A stretch of DNA of 64,000 bases from Actinomycetales bacterium (lineage in GTDB: Bacteria; Actinomycetota; Actinomycetes; S36-B12; UBA5976), in assembly GCA_018969715.1 (NCBI GenBank), contig JAGWXT010000004.1, positions 98,197-162,196 on the forward strand, written 5' to 3'. A model generated the notes under the pieces. The model ran no database searches. It had not been told where the DNA came from and saw only the letters and a program-made list of their open reading frames with translations. How positions within the stretch are numbered: position 1 is the stretch's first letter; each line of letters opens with the position of its first letter. A program made the position numbers and the translations under genes. Shown one piece after another: positions 32,943 to 40,647 of this stretch.

Positions 32943-34787
32943 CTACCTCACCCGGAGAGCGCGTGTCACGTACGGCAGGCCGGAGCGTCCTTCCGCATCA
33001 ATCTCGTAGCTTCCGGCCTTCTTCACCCGGACATTGACGGCTCCGGCGCCGGCGTTGTTCACCCGGACGGTGGTGCGCACAGCCGTCTGGCCGCTGCTGT
33101 CGTTGGAGATGAACACCGTCACCCTGCTGTTGGCCTGGAACCCACTGACCTGAACCCGGAACCGGGCATTGGGCTTGACCTGCGAAGGTGCACTCACCGC
33201 CGGCTGGCCGGATGCACCGATGGCGATGGTCGCCGAGGTGCTCGCCTGCGAGGCGGGCATCGACGAGACCGGGTTGCCAACGGGCAGGCCGAACTGGTTG
33301 CCCGTCCCGCTGGCGGTGACGGTCACCGTCCCGGAGTCGCTGTTGGCGGTGGTGAGGGTCGCCACCGCCTGTCCGGCGGCGCTGGTCACCGCACTGGTGG
33401 CCTTGCTGCCGTTGCTGAACTGCCCCGCCGCCGAGGAGATCGCGAAGTTCACCGACACACCGGCGGGAACGGGGTTGCCGAACCCATCGGTCACCGTTGC
33501 GGTGAGGTTCACGGTGGCGCCGGCGTTGATCTGGGCCGGTGGCGGGGTGAGAACGATATTGCGCGCCGCCGCACCCGAGGTTGCGAAGGCAACCGAGGCG
33601 CTGAGGCTATTGCCCGCACTCGCCGTGAGCGTGCCGGTACCGGTCTGGGTGCTCGCCCACCACACCGTCGCGGTGTTGTTCGCGCCCACCACCGACAGCG
33701 ACGGTCGGGCGTTGGCGATGGTGCCGCCCGGGTTGAGCACCAATCCGCCCTGGCTGGCGCTGAACGTCACCGCTGAGGCCGCACCGGAGGTCGTCACCGA
33801 TACCGGCACGTACGTCACGCCCGGCTGGAGGGTGCCCGCGGTCGGGACGGTCAGTCCGCTGGTGAAGGCGGCCGCCGCCACGCCGTTGACGGTGAGGTTG
33901 GACAGGGTGGCGCTGCCGACCGCGGCCGACCACACCACGTAGGTGTTCGCCGTGGCGGCGGCAGCATTCGGGACGGTCGCGGTCACCTGGACGGTGTCGG
34001 TGAAATAGGTGGAGGTGGCGTTCGGCCCCGTGTACCCGATGCTGAACTGGCCGTTGGCCCCAGTGGTGGCAGTCGACAACTGGGCATTCTGGTTCGGTCC
34101 GACCGTGACCTTGCCGGTGACCGTCGCCCCGCTCACCGGCTGGCCGAAGGAATTCACGACGGTGCCCGCGATCGTCGTCGCGCCACCGGCGACCCCGGTG
34201 TACCCGCTGGTCGAGGACAGGGTGATCGCGGAGGACCCCTGTGAGTAGATGATGCCGAGGGCGCTGTCCGCACCGGTCTCGGAGTAGGTGGTGTTGACGA
34301 TCACGAAGTTGTTCAGGGCGGTCGCCCCACCGACGAAGGTGAACGTTGCCACGCCATTGACGAGGGCGGCGGTCCCACTGGCCGGGCTGGGCTGGGGGCT
34401 GGTCACGGAGCCGTTGCCGGCGCGGTTGACAGCCGTCCAGGCGACCGTGCCATTGGCGATGAACCCGGCACTTGCCCACTGCAGGGTCAGGCCGGAGGTG
34501 CCGGCGGGGACGCAGACGACCGGAACTCCCGGCTGACCGGTGATGCTTGCGGGGCAGCCGGCCTGCCCGCCGCTGATAAACGATGCCGGCGAGGTGAGGG
34601 TCAGCGTCGAGCCGCCGATCTGGGCCTGCGCCGGTGCCGCGGCGCCGGCGACCCCGGCAACGACGAGCAGTCCGGCGGCCACGAGACTGACCGAGCTGCG
34701 CAGTGGGCGCGACCGCAAGGAGCGTAACCGCGATGGAACCGCCGACCCGAGTGGGCCGGTGCTCCGCGAGATGGATGATAGGGACAC
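32943..34787 (-). CDS. Secreted Ig-like-repeat surface protein
   Basis: 614 aa with a long Sec signal peptide: basic start, hydrophobic SVSLVAAGLLVVAGVAGAAA (about 32-51) and likely cleavage after AQAQ. The mature part is Ser/Thr/Val/Ala/Gly-rich beta-sandwich sequence. Two Big-like segments are recognisable: AGTVVNSFGQPVSGATVTG (about 210) and the bacterial Ig-like (Big_1) domain INAGATVNLTATVTDGFGNP (about 420-500). The C-terminus (VKPNARFRVQVSGFQANSRV) resembles a further beta domain. No LPXTG or membrane anchor is seen at the end, so it is secreted or held noncovalently. GTG start with AGGAAAGG upstream. It lies between tRNA-Gly and tRNA-Cys on the opposite strand. Confidence 0.8.
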   Translation of the reverse strand: MSLSSISRSTGPLGSAVPSRLRSLRSRPLRSSVSLVAAGLLVVAGVAGAAAPAQAQIGGSTLTLTSPASFISGGQAGCPASITGQPGVPVVCVPAGTSGLTLQWASAGFIANGTVAWTAVNRAGNGSVTSPQPSPASGTAALVNGVATFTFVGGATALNNFVIVNTTYSETGADSALGIIYSQGSSAITLSSTSGYTGVAGGATTIAGTVVNSFGQPVSGATVTGKVTVGPNQNAQLSTATTGANGQFSIGYTGPNATSTYFTDTVQVTATVPNAAAATANTYVVWSAAVGSATLSNLTVNGVAAAAFTSGLTVPTAGTLQPGVTYVPVSVTTSGAASAVTFSASQGGLVLNPGGTIANARPSLSVVGANNTATVWWASTQTGTGTLTASAGNSLSASVAFATSGAAARNIVLTPPPAQINAGATVNLTATVTDGFGNPVPAGVSVNFAISSAAGQFSNGSKATSAVTSAAGQAVATLTTANSDSGTVTVTASGTGNQFGLPVGNPVSSMPASQASTSATIAIGASGQPAVSAPSQVKPNARFRVQVSGFQANSRVTVFISNDSSGQTAVRTTVRVNNAGAGAVNVRVKKAGSYEIDAEGRSGLPYVTRALRVR

Positions 34788-34829
34788 AGTGTGCCTTTCC
34801 TGGAGCCGATTGGGGGACTGCTCGTGTTT

Positions 34830-34846
34830 GGGGCTGGTTCAGCCCC
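34830..34846 (-). other. 7-bp hairpin in the leader of the surface-protein mRNA
   Basis: GGGGCTG and CAGCCCC pair around a 3-nt loop within the predicted 94-nt 5' leader (start about 34882). It may stabilise the mRNA or control it; on the plus strand the same hairpin is followed by TTTGTT, but no plus-strand gene precedes it. Confidence 0.4.
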
Positions 34847-34888
34847 TTTGTTGAGCCGACGAGGCGATGGACCGCCACCGTTGCCGGC

Positions 34889-34894
34889 ATACTA
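34889..34894 (-). promoter_or_regulatory. Candidate -10 box for the surface-protein gene
   Basis: TAGTAT on the minus strand, about 100 nt before the GTG start, the only good TANNNT box in the 144-nt gap. No clear -35 box was found. Confidence 0.4.
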
Positions 34895-34931
34895 CGCTCA
34901 CCCCGGGGACGTGTGAGGGTCCGATGACAAC

Positions 34932-35002
34932 GGTGGAGTGGCCGAGAGGCGAGGCAACGGCCTGCAAAGCCGTGTACACGGGTTCGAATCCCGTCTCCAC
35001 CT
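34932..35002 (+). tRNA. tRNA-Cys (anticodon GCA)
   Basis: 71 nt: acceptor GGTGGAG/CTCCACC, anticodon stem ACGGC/GCCGT with loop CTGCAAA (GCA), T arm ACGGG TTCGAAT CCCGT, discriminator T, CCA not encoded. Three bases before tRNA-Val. Confidence 0.96.
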
Positions 35003-35005
35003 CGG

Positions 35006-35079
35006 GGGCGATTAGCTCAGGTGGCTAGAGCGCATCCTTGACACGGATGAGGTCACAGGTTCAAGTCCTGTATCGCCCA
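35006..35079 (+). tRNA. tRNA-Val (anticodon GAC)
   Basis: 74 nt: acceptor GGGCGAT/ATCGCCC, anticodon stem CATCC/GGATG with loop TTGACAC (GAC), T arm ACAGG TTCAAGT CCTGT, discriminator A, CCA not encoded. Together with tRNA-Cys it forms a pair; the Gly member is 2.2 kb away. Confidence 0.97.
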
Positions 35080-35125
35080 CTCGCGGCCGCGTCGTCGGCC
35101 TGCGGCTGGCGGGGCGGCAACCGGC

Positions 35126-35131
35126 TAGCGT
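35126..35131 (+). promoter_or_regulatory. Candidate -10 box, leaderless ydcF-like gene
   Basis: TAGCGT, six bases, then GTG at 35138; leaderless geometry. Confidence 0.5.
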
Positions 35132-35137
35132 CATCGG

Positions 35138-35932
35138 GTGCTCGGGGATCTCACCTTCACCCTCGGCCGGTCACTGGGCTGGCTGCTCACCCCGGCCACG
35201 CTCTGCCTCATCGCACTGGTCACCACGGGCATCCTGCTGCTGCGGCGCGGATCCCGCGGCGCGCGGATCATTGGCGGATCCGCCTGCGTGATCGCAGTCC
35301 TCCTCGCCTGGTACCCACTGCCGACGGCGATCATCGCCCACCTTGAGCGCGTGCCCGGAGCAGTTGACTGGACGAGCGTCAAACCCGGTGAGCTCACCGG
35401 GGTGATCGTCCTCGGCGGGGGTGGTGCGATTCCCGGCTCCCTCACCGAGGAGCGCGGCTCGGTCCAGCTCAATGCGGGCGCCGAGCGGATCACGACCGCG
35501 GCGGCAATGGCCCACCGGGATCCGCGCCTGCTGATCCTCGTCTCTGGGGGATGGGCCGCGCTGGTCGGCGACGGTCCCGGCGAGGCCGATGCCATGACGG
35601 CCTTCCTCGCAGAGCAGTCCATCAGTGGCCCACGGGTGATCAGTGAGCGGCGGTCCCGCAACACCCGGGAGAACGCGGCCCGCACGGCCCCCATCGTCGC
35701 CAGCCACCCCGGCCGGTGGGGGCTCATCACCTCCGCCACGCACATGACGCGCGCGCAGGCGGAGTTCACCGCGGCCGGCGTCGACGTCGTTCCACTGCCG
35801 GTGGACTACCAGACCGGCACCGCTGCCCCGCGGCTGATCGGCTTCGACCCGACCGCGGGACTCAACCGGTGGTCCCTTGCCACCTACGAGGTGCTCGCCC
35901 GGGTCCAGCAGGCGCTGGCCGGACTCGGCTAG
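35138..35932 (+). CDS. YdcF family protein (DUF218), membrane-anchored
   Basis: 264 aa. Two N-terminal membrane helices (about 10-33 and 43-62) are followed by the DUF218 Rossmann-like domain with its motifs: TGVIVLGGGG, LILVSGGWAALVGDGPGEAD, ISERRSRNTRENA and LITSATHMTRAQAEFTAAGV. The family is linked to envelope polysaccharide metabolism (ElyC/SanA), but the substrate here is unknown. GTG 35138 is set by the upstream -10 box. Ten bases separate it from the GT-B-like gene that follows. Confidence 0.87.
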   Translation: MLGDLTFTLGRSLGWLLTPATLCLIALVTTGILLLRRGSRGARIIGGSACVIAVLLAWYPLPTAIIAHLERVPGAVDWTSVKPGELTGVIVLGGGGAIPGSLTEERGSVQLNAGAERITTAAAMAHRDPRLLILVSGGWAALVGDGPGEADAMTAFLAEQSISGPRVISERRSRNTRENAARTAPIVASHPGRWGLITSATHMTRAQAEFTAAGVDVVPLPVDYQTGTAAPRLIGFDPTAGLNRWSLATYEVLARVQQALAGLG

Positions 35933-35942
35933 GCCCGGGACC

Positions 35943-37931
35943 GTGGCAGCCCTCTTCAGACGGATCGACCGCATCGTCGTCACCCTCGACCCCCGCACGG
36001 AGCGGATGGCCCGCCGCGGTGGCGGCCGGGTCTACTTCCTGCACGCGGACTCGCAGTGTCAGGCCGTTGCGGGACCGCAGCCATCGGGGTGCGTGCCGAT
36101 CGACCTCGAGCACACCGCACTGCCGGAATCAGCCGGCCGCAGCATCTGGGGGTCCCGGGCAGAGCTCAGCGCGATCCTTGATGACCTTGACGCCACCGGG
36201 TTGGGTGACCGCTGCGCCGATGCCACCGCGGCGATCATCCGCCGCGAGCGTCGGATACCCCTGGTTGCCGAGGCGGTGACAGGTCCATGGCTGCGCGGGT
36301 GGCTCCATGAGCAGGTCGCCCTGGCCTGGAGCACGCTGGCACCGATCGCCCTGTGGTGGGGTGCTCATCACCGGGCGGAACCTGTCGGGTCCGGCCGCGC
36401 AGCAGCGCCCCGGGTGGCCATCTGGGTGTCGGGGACATGGCAGGCCCGATGTGTGCAACCCCTGTTCGGCCCCGGCGTCCGGGCGCGCGTCTGGCCGGTG
36501 CGGCTCGCCCGAATGTGGGGACTGCTCGCCGCCCTGCGGCGTCGCTTGGTCCCGGCAGTCGCGTCCCGGGCCCAATCCCCGGCCCCATCCCCGGCCCCAT
36601 CCCCGGCCCCATCGCCGGCCCAATCGCCGGCCCAATCCCCGGCCCCATCGCCGGCAGCGGCGTCCGACCCGCGGGCACGATGGTCGGACGCTGAGGTCCT
36701 ATTCCTCCCGCATCGGGGGCTGAGCTACGGGTCGCTGTTCGCCTTCGACCAGTTCTTCTCCGACGATCCGACCAGCCCACTGCACCCCAGCCGGATGGCG
36801 TTCGTCTCCTATGACCCCGATTCCCTGCGGCAGCCCTCCGAGCAGCCCATGGCAGCCCTGCCGCAGCCCTCAACCGCCGCGACCGTCGGTCGGCTGATGC
36901 AGATCCTCGCGAGAGCCCTCGGCACGCCGACGCGCTGGCCGCGGCCGCGCAGCTGGACCGCGCTGGCCGCGATGGCGAGCGTCAGCGCACGCGCCCTCGC
37001 CTACGCCCCCGTCCTGCGTCGGGCCTTCCCCGCGGCGCGCGTTGCGGTGGCCGGGTACGGCGACCTCGTGCCCCCGGTGGTCGCACTGGGGCTGGCGATC
37101 GCCGGCATCCGACTGGTCACCTGCCAGGAGCGGGCCAACCTGGCCTTCCTCGATGCGTTGGGAACCCGTGCGGACACCCTGCTGGCCATCAGTGAGACCC
37201 TCGGCGCGGCTCTGCTCACGAAACCGTCGACGAGCGTCCGCCATGCCGTGCCCGTGGGGATGTGGCGAACCGATGTCCTGCTGGCGCGCCGCGCGAGCAC
37301 GCCGCCGCCCGTCGAGGCGCGACCGCCACACTCCGTGCGGATCGTCGCCCTGCCCTTCCACGCAGCAGCCTCCCAGGCCGACTCGCGGGCGACCATCTTC
37401 ACCTCGTGGACGTCGGTCAGTCACTTCATCGACGGGGTCTGCGGGGTTGCCGACGCCCATCCGACGGCGCGGGTCACCATTCGCAGCAAGTCCATGACCC
37501 CGGGGGTGGGCCCACCGCTTGCCCAGACGTGGCAGCGGGTTGAGGACCACGCACGCGTGGCGGTCGATCGGGACTACGCCACCCCCTACCGCAGCTACCA
37601 CCTGTGCGCCGAGGCCGACCTCGTCATCGCGAAGTACACCTCCCTCGCCGATGAGTGCCTCGCCGTCGGCGTCCCCGTGCTTCTCCACGACTTCAGCCAT
37701 CAGCACGCGGCCTTCGCCTCGGGGATCTACGACTACCTGCCGGACCGGCTGTGGGTGCATAGCGATGCCGAACTGCATGAGCGCGTCGACTGGGTACTCG
37801 CCGATGGCGGCGCGGACTTCCGAGCGTGGTGGGAGCCCCATCGCCGGCGCATCTACGGGGACTGGAACGATGGCCAGGTGCGTGCACGTCTTCGCCGGCA
37901 TGTCCTGGCCCTCCTGCAGGGGCGGCAATGA
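35943..37931 (+). CDS. Unrecognised GT-B-like protein, possibly polysaccharide/glycerophosphotransferase-like
   Basis: 662 aa. I do not recognise a defined family. The last third looks like the sugar-nucleotide half of GT-B enzymes of the CDP-glycerol/capsule type: ARVAVDRDYATPYRSYHLC, ADLVIAKYTSLADECLAVGV, then PVLLHDFSHQHAAF. The N-terminal half has RIDRIVVTLDPRTERMARRG and, near residue 255, GLSYGSLFAFDQFFSDDPTS. A seven-copy PSPA/QSPA linker (about residues 210-237) separates two halves. No membrane helix or signal is obvious. GTG 35943 is the first good start after ydcF; the frame is open further up but overlaps ydcF. ATGA overlap with msrB. The envelope role is an inference from the ydcF neighbour. 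Confidence 0.55.
   Translation: MAALFRRIDRIVVTLDPRTERMARRGGGRVYFLHADSQCQAVAGPQPSGCVPIDLEHTALPESAGRSIWGSRAELSAILDDLDATGLGDRCADATAAIIRRERRIPLVAEAVTGPWLRGWLHEQVALAWSTLAPIALWWGAHHRAEPVGSGRAAAPRVAIWVSGTWQARCVQPLFGPGVRARVWPVRLARMWGLLAALRRRLVPAVASRAQSPAPSPAPSPAPSPAQSPAQSPAPSPAAASDPRARWSDAEVLFLPHRGLSYGSLFAFDQFFSDDPTSPLHPSRMAFVSYDPDSLRQPSEQPMAALPQPSTAATVGRLMQILARALGTPTRWPRPRSWTALAAMASVSARALAYAPVLRRAFPAARVAVAGYGDLVPPVVALGLAIAGIRLVTCQERANLAFLDALGTRADTLLAISETLGAALLTKPSTSVRHAVPVGMWRTDVLLARRASTPPPVEARPPHSVRIVALPFHAAASQADSRATIFTSWTSVSHFIDGVCGVADAHPTARVTIRSKSMTPGVGPPLAQTWQRVEDHARVAVDRDYATPYRSYHLCAEADLVIAKYTSLADECLAVGVPVLLHDFSHQHAAFASGIYDYLPDRLWVHSDAELHERVDWVLADGGADFRAWWEPHRRRIYGDWNDGQVRARLRRHVLALLQGRQ
36569..36652 (+). 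repeat. Seven 12-bp repeats encoding a PSPA linker
   Basis: Seven contiguous 12-bp units of the pattern GGCCC(A/C)ATC(C/G)C(C), in frame, encoding repeated Pro-Ser-Pro-Ala or Gln-Ser-Pro-Ala in the GT-B-like protein. Same unit length as the repeats at 9240-9371 and 23713-23757, but a different sequence. Confidence 0.9.
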
Positions 37932-38371
37932 GCGGGGACGGCCAGATGATGCCCCGGGTCGACCCCGCCGGCCAGCCCTATCCGCGCCTGCAACCGGAGG
38001 CGGACTGGCGGAGCGAACTGGACGGGTTGGCCTATGCAGTGCTGCGGCGGGGTGCGACCGAGCCGCCCTGGTCGGCCGATCTGCCGGCTCCGTCCGCGCA
38101 CGTGACCTATTCGTGTCGCGCGTGCGGGCTTGACCTGTTCACCAGCGGCGAGCGATTCGACTCGCACTGCGGGTGGCCGGCGTTCTATCGACCGCTCGCC
38201 GGCGACCGCGTGGTGGAGCTCACGGACCGGTCACTGGGGATGGTGCGCACCGAGGTGCGGTGTGCCGGGTGCGGCTCCCATCTGGGGCATGTCTTCGCAG
38301 GTGAGGGCTACGCCACGCCCACCGACCTGCGCTACTGCATCAACGGGGTCTGCCTGCGCCCGGCCGATTGA
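37928..38371 (+). CDS. msrB: Peptide-methionine (R)-S-oxide reductase MsrB
   Basis: 147 aa. Zinc cysteines in YSCRACGLDLF and VRCAGCGSHLGHVF, the FDSHCGWPAFYRPL segment and the active-site motif LRYCINGVCLRP are the MsrB hallmarks; the second cysteine in that last motif is unusual (the family normally has SVAL or similar). Repairs methionine R-sulfoxide in proteins. ATG overlaps the stop of the GT-B-like gene (ATGA). A weak hairpin (CTCCC/GGGAG) follows the stop. Confidence 0.93.
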   Translation: MSGDGQMMPRVDPAGQPYPRLQPEADWRSELDGLAYAVLRRGATEPPWSADLPAPSAHVTYSCRACGLDLFTSGERFDSHCGWPAFYRPLAGDRVVELTDRSLGMVRTEVRCAGCGSHLGHVFAGEGYATPTDLRYCINGVCLRPAD

Positions 38372-38487
38372 CTCCCCGAGGGGAGCACTGCCCACGCCGT
38401 GCCCACACCCTGCGGCACAAAGCCGGTGGGCGCGGTGGCCGGCGAGGCGGCCCGGCGAGGCGGCTCGGCGGCCCCCGCCACCACACC

Positions 38488-38493
38488 TATCGT
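38488..38493 (+). promoter_or_regulatory. Candidate -10 box, leaderless DUF3000 gene
   Basis: TATCGT, six bases, ATG 38500. The 116 nt upstream to msrB shows nothing else. Confidence 0.55.
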
Positions 38494-38499
38494 GGCTGG

Positions 38500-39063
38500 A
38501 TGGCTGCACCGGCGACATCCCCGCTCGACGTCCGCCTGCACGCGATGGCCGTCTGCCTGCACCGGGTCAGCCTCCACCCGGACTTCACCCTGATCGACAT
38601 CCCCGCCCCGGTGCGGGTGAGCCCCCATGCCACCGCGATCTCCGCTGAGACCGCCGATCGCACCGTGTCCGGTGAGCTGATCGCCCTGCTCGACCCACGC
38701 CACCGCCTCGAATGGGCCGGGGACATCCGCCTCATCGCGCACGTCCGAGCCGCAATCGAGCCGGAGATCGCCACCGACCCGTGCGCACCCGAGATCGGCT
38801 GGTCCTGGCTGGTCGACGCCCTGCCAGCCGCCGACAGCACCGTCGAGCGGCTGGCGGGGACGATCACCATCTCCCGATCGGTCCCCTTCGGCGCGCTCGC
38901 CGATCGACCGCTTGAGCACACGATGGAGATCCGCGCATCGTGGACAGCGCTGGACGATGACCTGACCGCGCACACCTCGGCCTGGGCGCGCCTGCTCTGC
39001 TCCGCAGGCGGCCTGCCCCCGGCTGACAACCCGGCCCTGCGTCCCCTCAGGCGAGGCCGGTGA
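38500..39063 (+). CDS. DUF3000 domain protein
   Basis: 187 aa, cytoplasmic, function unknown. IGWSWLVDALPAADSTVERL and IRASWTALDDDLTAHTSAW, with AGGLPPADNPAL at the end, are the family's recognisable parts. Its place directly before the RNase D/HRDC gene is the constant actinobacterial context. ATG 38500 was chosen over the longer open frame because a TATCGT box lies six bases before it. GTGA overlap with the RNase D gene. Confidence 0.85.
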   Translation: MAAPATSPLDVRLHAMAVCLHRVSLHPDFTLIDIPAPVRVSPHATAISAETADRTVSGELIALLDPRHRLEWAGDIRLIAHVRAAIEPEIATDPCAPEIGWSWLVDALPAADSTVERLAGTITISRSVPFGALADRPLEHTMEIRASWTALDDDLTAHTSAWARLLCSAGGLPPADNPALRPLRRGR

Positions 39064-40466
39064 GCGGCTCCTCCCCTTCCCGGACCGCCGGGGCGGCCCC
39101 GACCACCGTCCCCATCCCGTCACCACCGCCCACACCGGCGGATCACGAGGCGGCGGCCCCCCGAACCCCAGCCCCCGATGCCGAGGAACTGCCGCTGTGC
39201 GAGCGGCCCGCGACCCCGGTCAGTCCCCCGGCATCCGATCTGCTGACCCTGCAGGCGACGATCGCCGCCCTGCGGCGGGGCAGCGGACCGATTGCCCTCG
39301 ACACCGAACGCGCCTCGGGTTTTCGGTACGACCAGCGCGCCTACCTGCTCCAATTCCGCCGAGCGGGTGCGGGGACCCAGCTGGTGGATCCCCTCGCCTT
39401 CCAGCCAACACCAGTCGCGGACGGTACGGCCGAACCCACCGCCGGCACCAGTGCGCAGGCAACTGCGGCGTGTGCTGCCGCACTCGCCGAGGCCGAGTGG
39501 GTGCTGCACGCCGCCCGTCAGGACCTCCCCTGCCTTGTGCACCTGGGACTGGTGCCCGTCCGGCTGTTCGACACTGAGCTCGCCGCTCGGCTGCTGAACC
39601 GCCCGAGGGTGGGCCTGGCGCACCTGGTGGCCGCCGAGTTCGGCCTCCGCCTGGCCAAGGAGCACTCTGCCGCCGACTGGTCCACTCGGCCGATCCCCCC
39701 GCAATGGCTGGATTACGCAGCCCTTGACGTGGAGTTCCTGCTGCCCCTGCGCGACATCCTCGAGTCCGAGTTGCGCGAGCAGGGCCGATGGCCGTGGGCG
39801 ATGGAGGAGTTCGCGGCCATCGTCGAGGAGGCGCAGCACCTGGCCCGGACGGGGCCACCGCCGCCGCCGGCCGATGCCTGGCGGCGAACGGGCGGAATCC
39901 ATCGCGTGCGTTCAGCCCGCGGGATGGCGACAGTTCGGCAGCTGTGGCGGACCCGCGACCGCATCGCACGGGAACTCGACCTCGCACCCCATCGGGTACT
40001 CCCCGACGCCGCGATCATCGCCGCCGCGATGGAGCCACCGGCCGGCCGTGGGGGGCTCACCGCCATCCCCGGCTTCGCAACCCGCCGGGCCCGGGCACAC
40101 GTGGCCGATTGGGCGGCGGCCATCGCCGATGCCCAGGCCATGCCCGACGAGGAACTCCCCCGACGGCAGCACGAGGATCCCGCGGACCCGCCACCAGCGC
40201 GACTGTGGCGGGATCGCGATCCGGTTGCCGCCGCTCGCCTCACCCGGGTGCGGACCGCTGTCGCCGCACATGCCGAGCACATCGGCGTGCCTGCGGAGAA
40301 CCTCATCGCCCCCGAGTCGCTGCGCCGGATCTGCTGGCCACCGATCCCAGAGCCGGCCGATGAGTCGGCCGTCCGGGATGCCCTGCGCCGCTGCGGTGCT
40401 CGCACCTGGCAGTGCGACCTCGTCTCCGGGGTGATCGCCCGCTCCCTGCCACCGGAAGCGGCCTGA
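39060..40466 (+). CDS. rnd: HRDC-domain 3'-5' exonuclease (RNase D-like)
   Basis: 468 aa. After a Pro/Ala-rich 60-residue N-terminus comes the DEDDy exonuclease: PIALDTERASGFRYDQRAYL (DxE), WVLHAARQDLPCLVHLG, and LDYAALDVEFLLPLRDIL (Y and D of the third motif). A HRDC domain follows at about 280-380, typical of RNase D. Probably trims structured RNAs. GTG start coupled to DUF3000. Followed by 181 nt holding the fadAB control region. Confidence 0.9.
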   Translation: MSGSSPSRTAGAAPTTVPIPSPPPTPADHEAAAPRTPAPDAEELPLCERPATPVSPPASDLLTLQATIAALRRGSGPIALDTERASGFRYDQRAYLLQFRRAGAGTQLVDPLAFQPTPVADGTAEPTAGTSAQATAACAAALAEAEWVLHAARQDLPCLVHLGLVPVRLFDTELAARLLNRPRVGLAHLVAAEFGLRLAKEHSAADWSTRPIPPQWLDYAALDVEFLLPLRDILESELREQGRWPWAMEEFAAIVEEAQHLARTGPPPPPADAWRRTGGIHRVRSARGMATVRQLWRTRDRIARELDLAPHRVLPDAAIIAAAMEPPAGRGGLTAIPGFATRRARAHVADWAAAIADAQAMPDEELPRRQHEDPADPPPARLWRDRDPVAAARLTRVRTAVAAHAEHIGVPAENLIAPESLRRICWPPIPEPADESAVRDALRRCGARTWQCDLVSGVIARSLPPEAA

Positions 40467-40473
40467 CCACCGC

Positions 40474-40490
40474 TACTGGCCAGTAGGCTT
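40474..40490 (+). promoter_or_regulatory. Palindrome overlapping a -10 box upstream of fadAB
   Basis: CTACTGGCCAGTAG (40474-40487) is a perfect 14-bp palindrome; TAGGCT at 40485-40490 is a -10 candidate, giving a start near 40497 and a 151-nt leader. The overlap is what a TetR-type (FadR-like) repressor site would look like. A degenerate direct repeat of GAGCCGCCGTCCCGA at about 40562 and 40611 lies in the leader. Confidence 0.45.
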
Positions 40491-40647
40491 ATGTGGCGGC
40501 CTGCTGCCGCGGGCACCGGACTCCTCCGGAGCCACTCCACGGCACCACCCCCGACCCGTCCCGAGCCGCCGTCCCGACGCACCAGCCCGCACCAGCCCGC
40601 ACCACAACCCGAGCCGCCGTCCCGAGGCACCAACCCGAGGAGGACTG

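Noticed and set aside
34788..34894. c-di-AMP (ydaO-type) or cobalamin riboswitch before the surface-protein gene
   Set aside because: Only a small hairpin is visible; the conserved cores of those riboswitches were not recognised.
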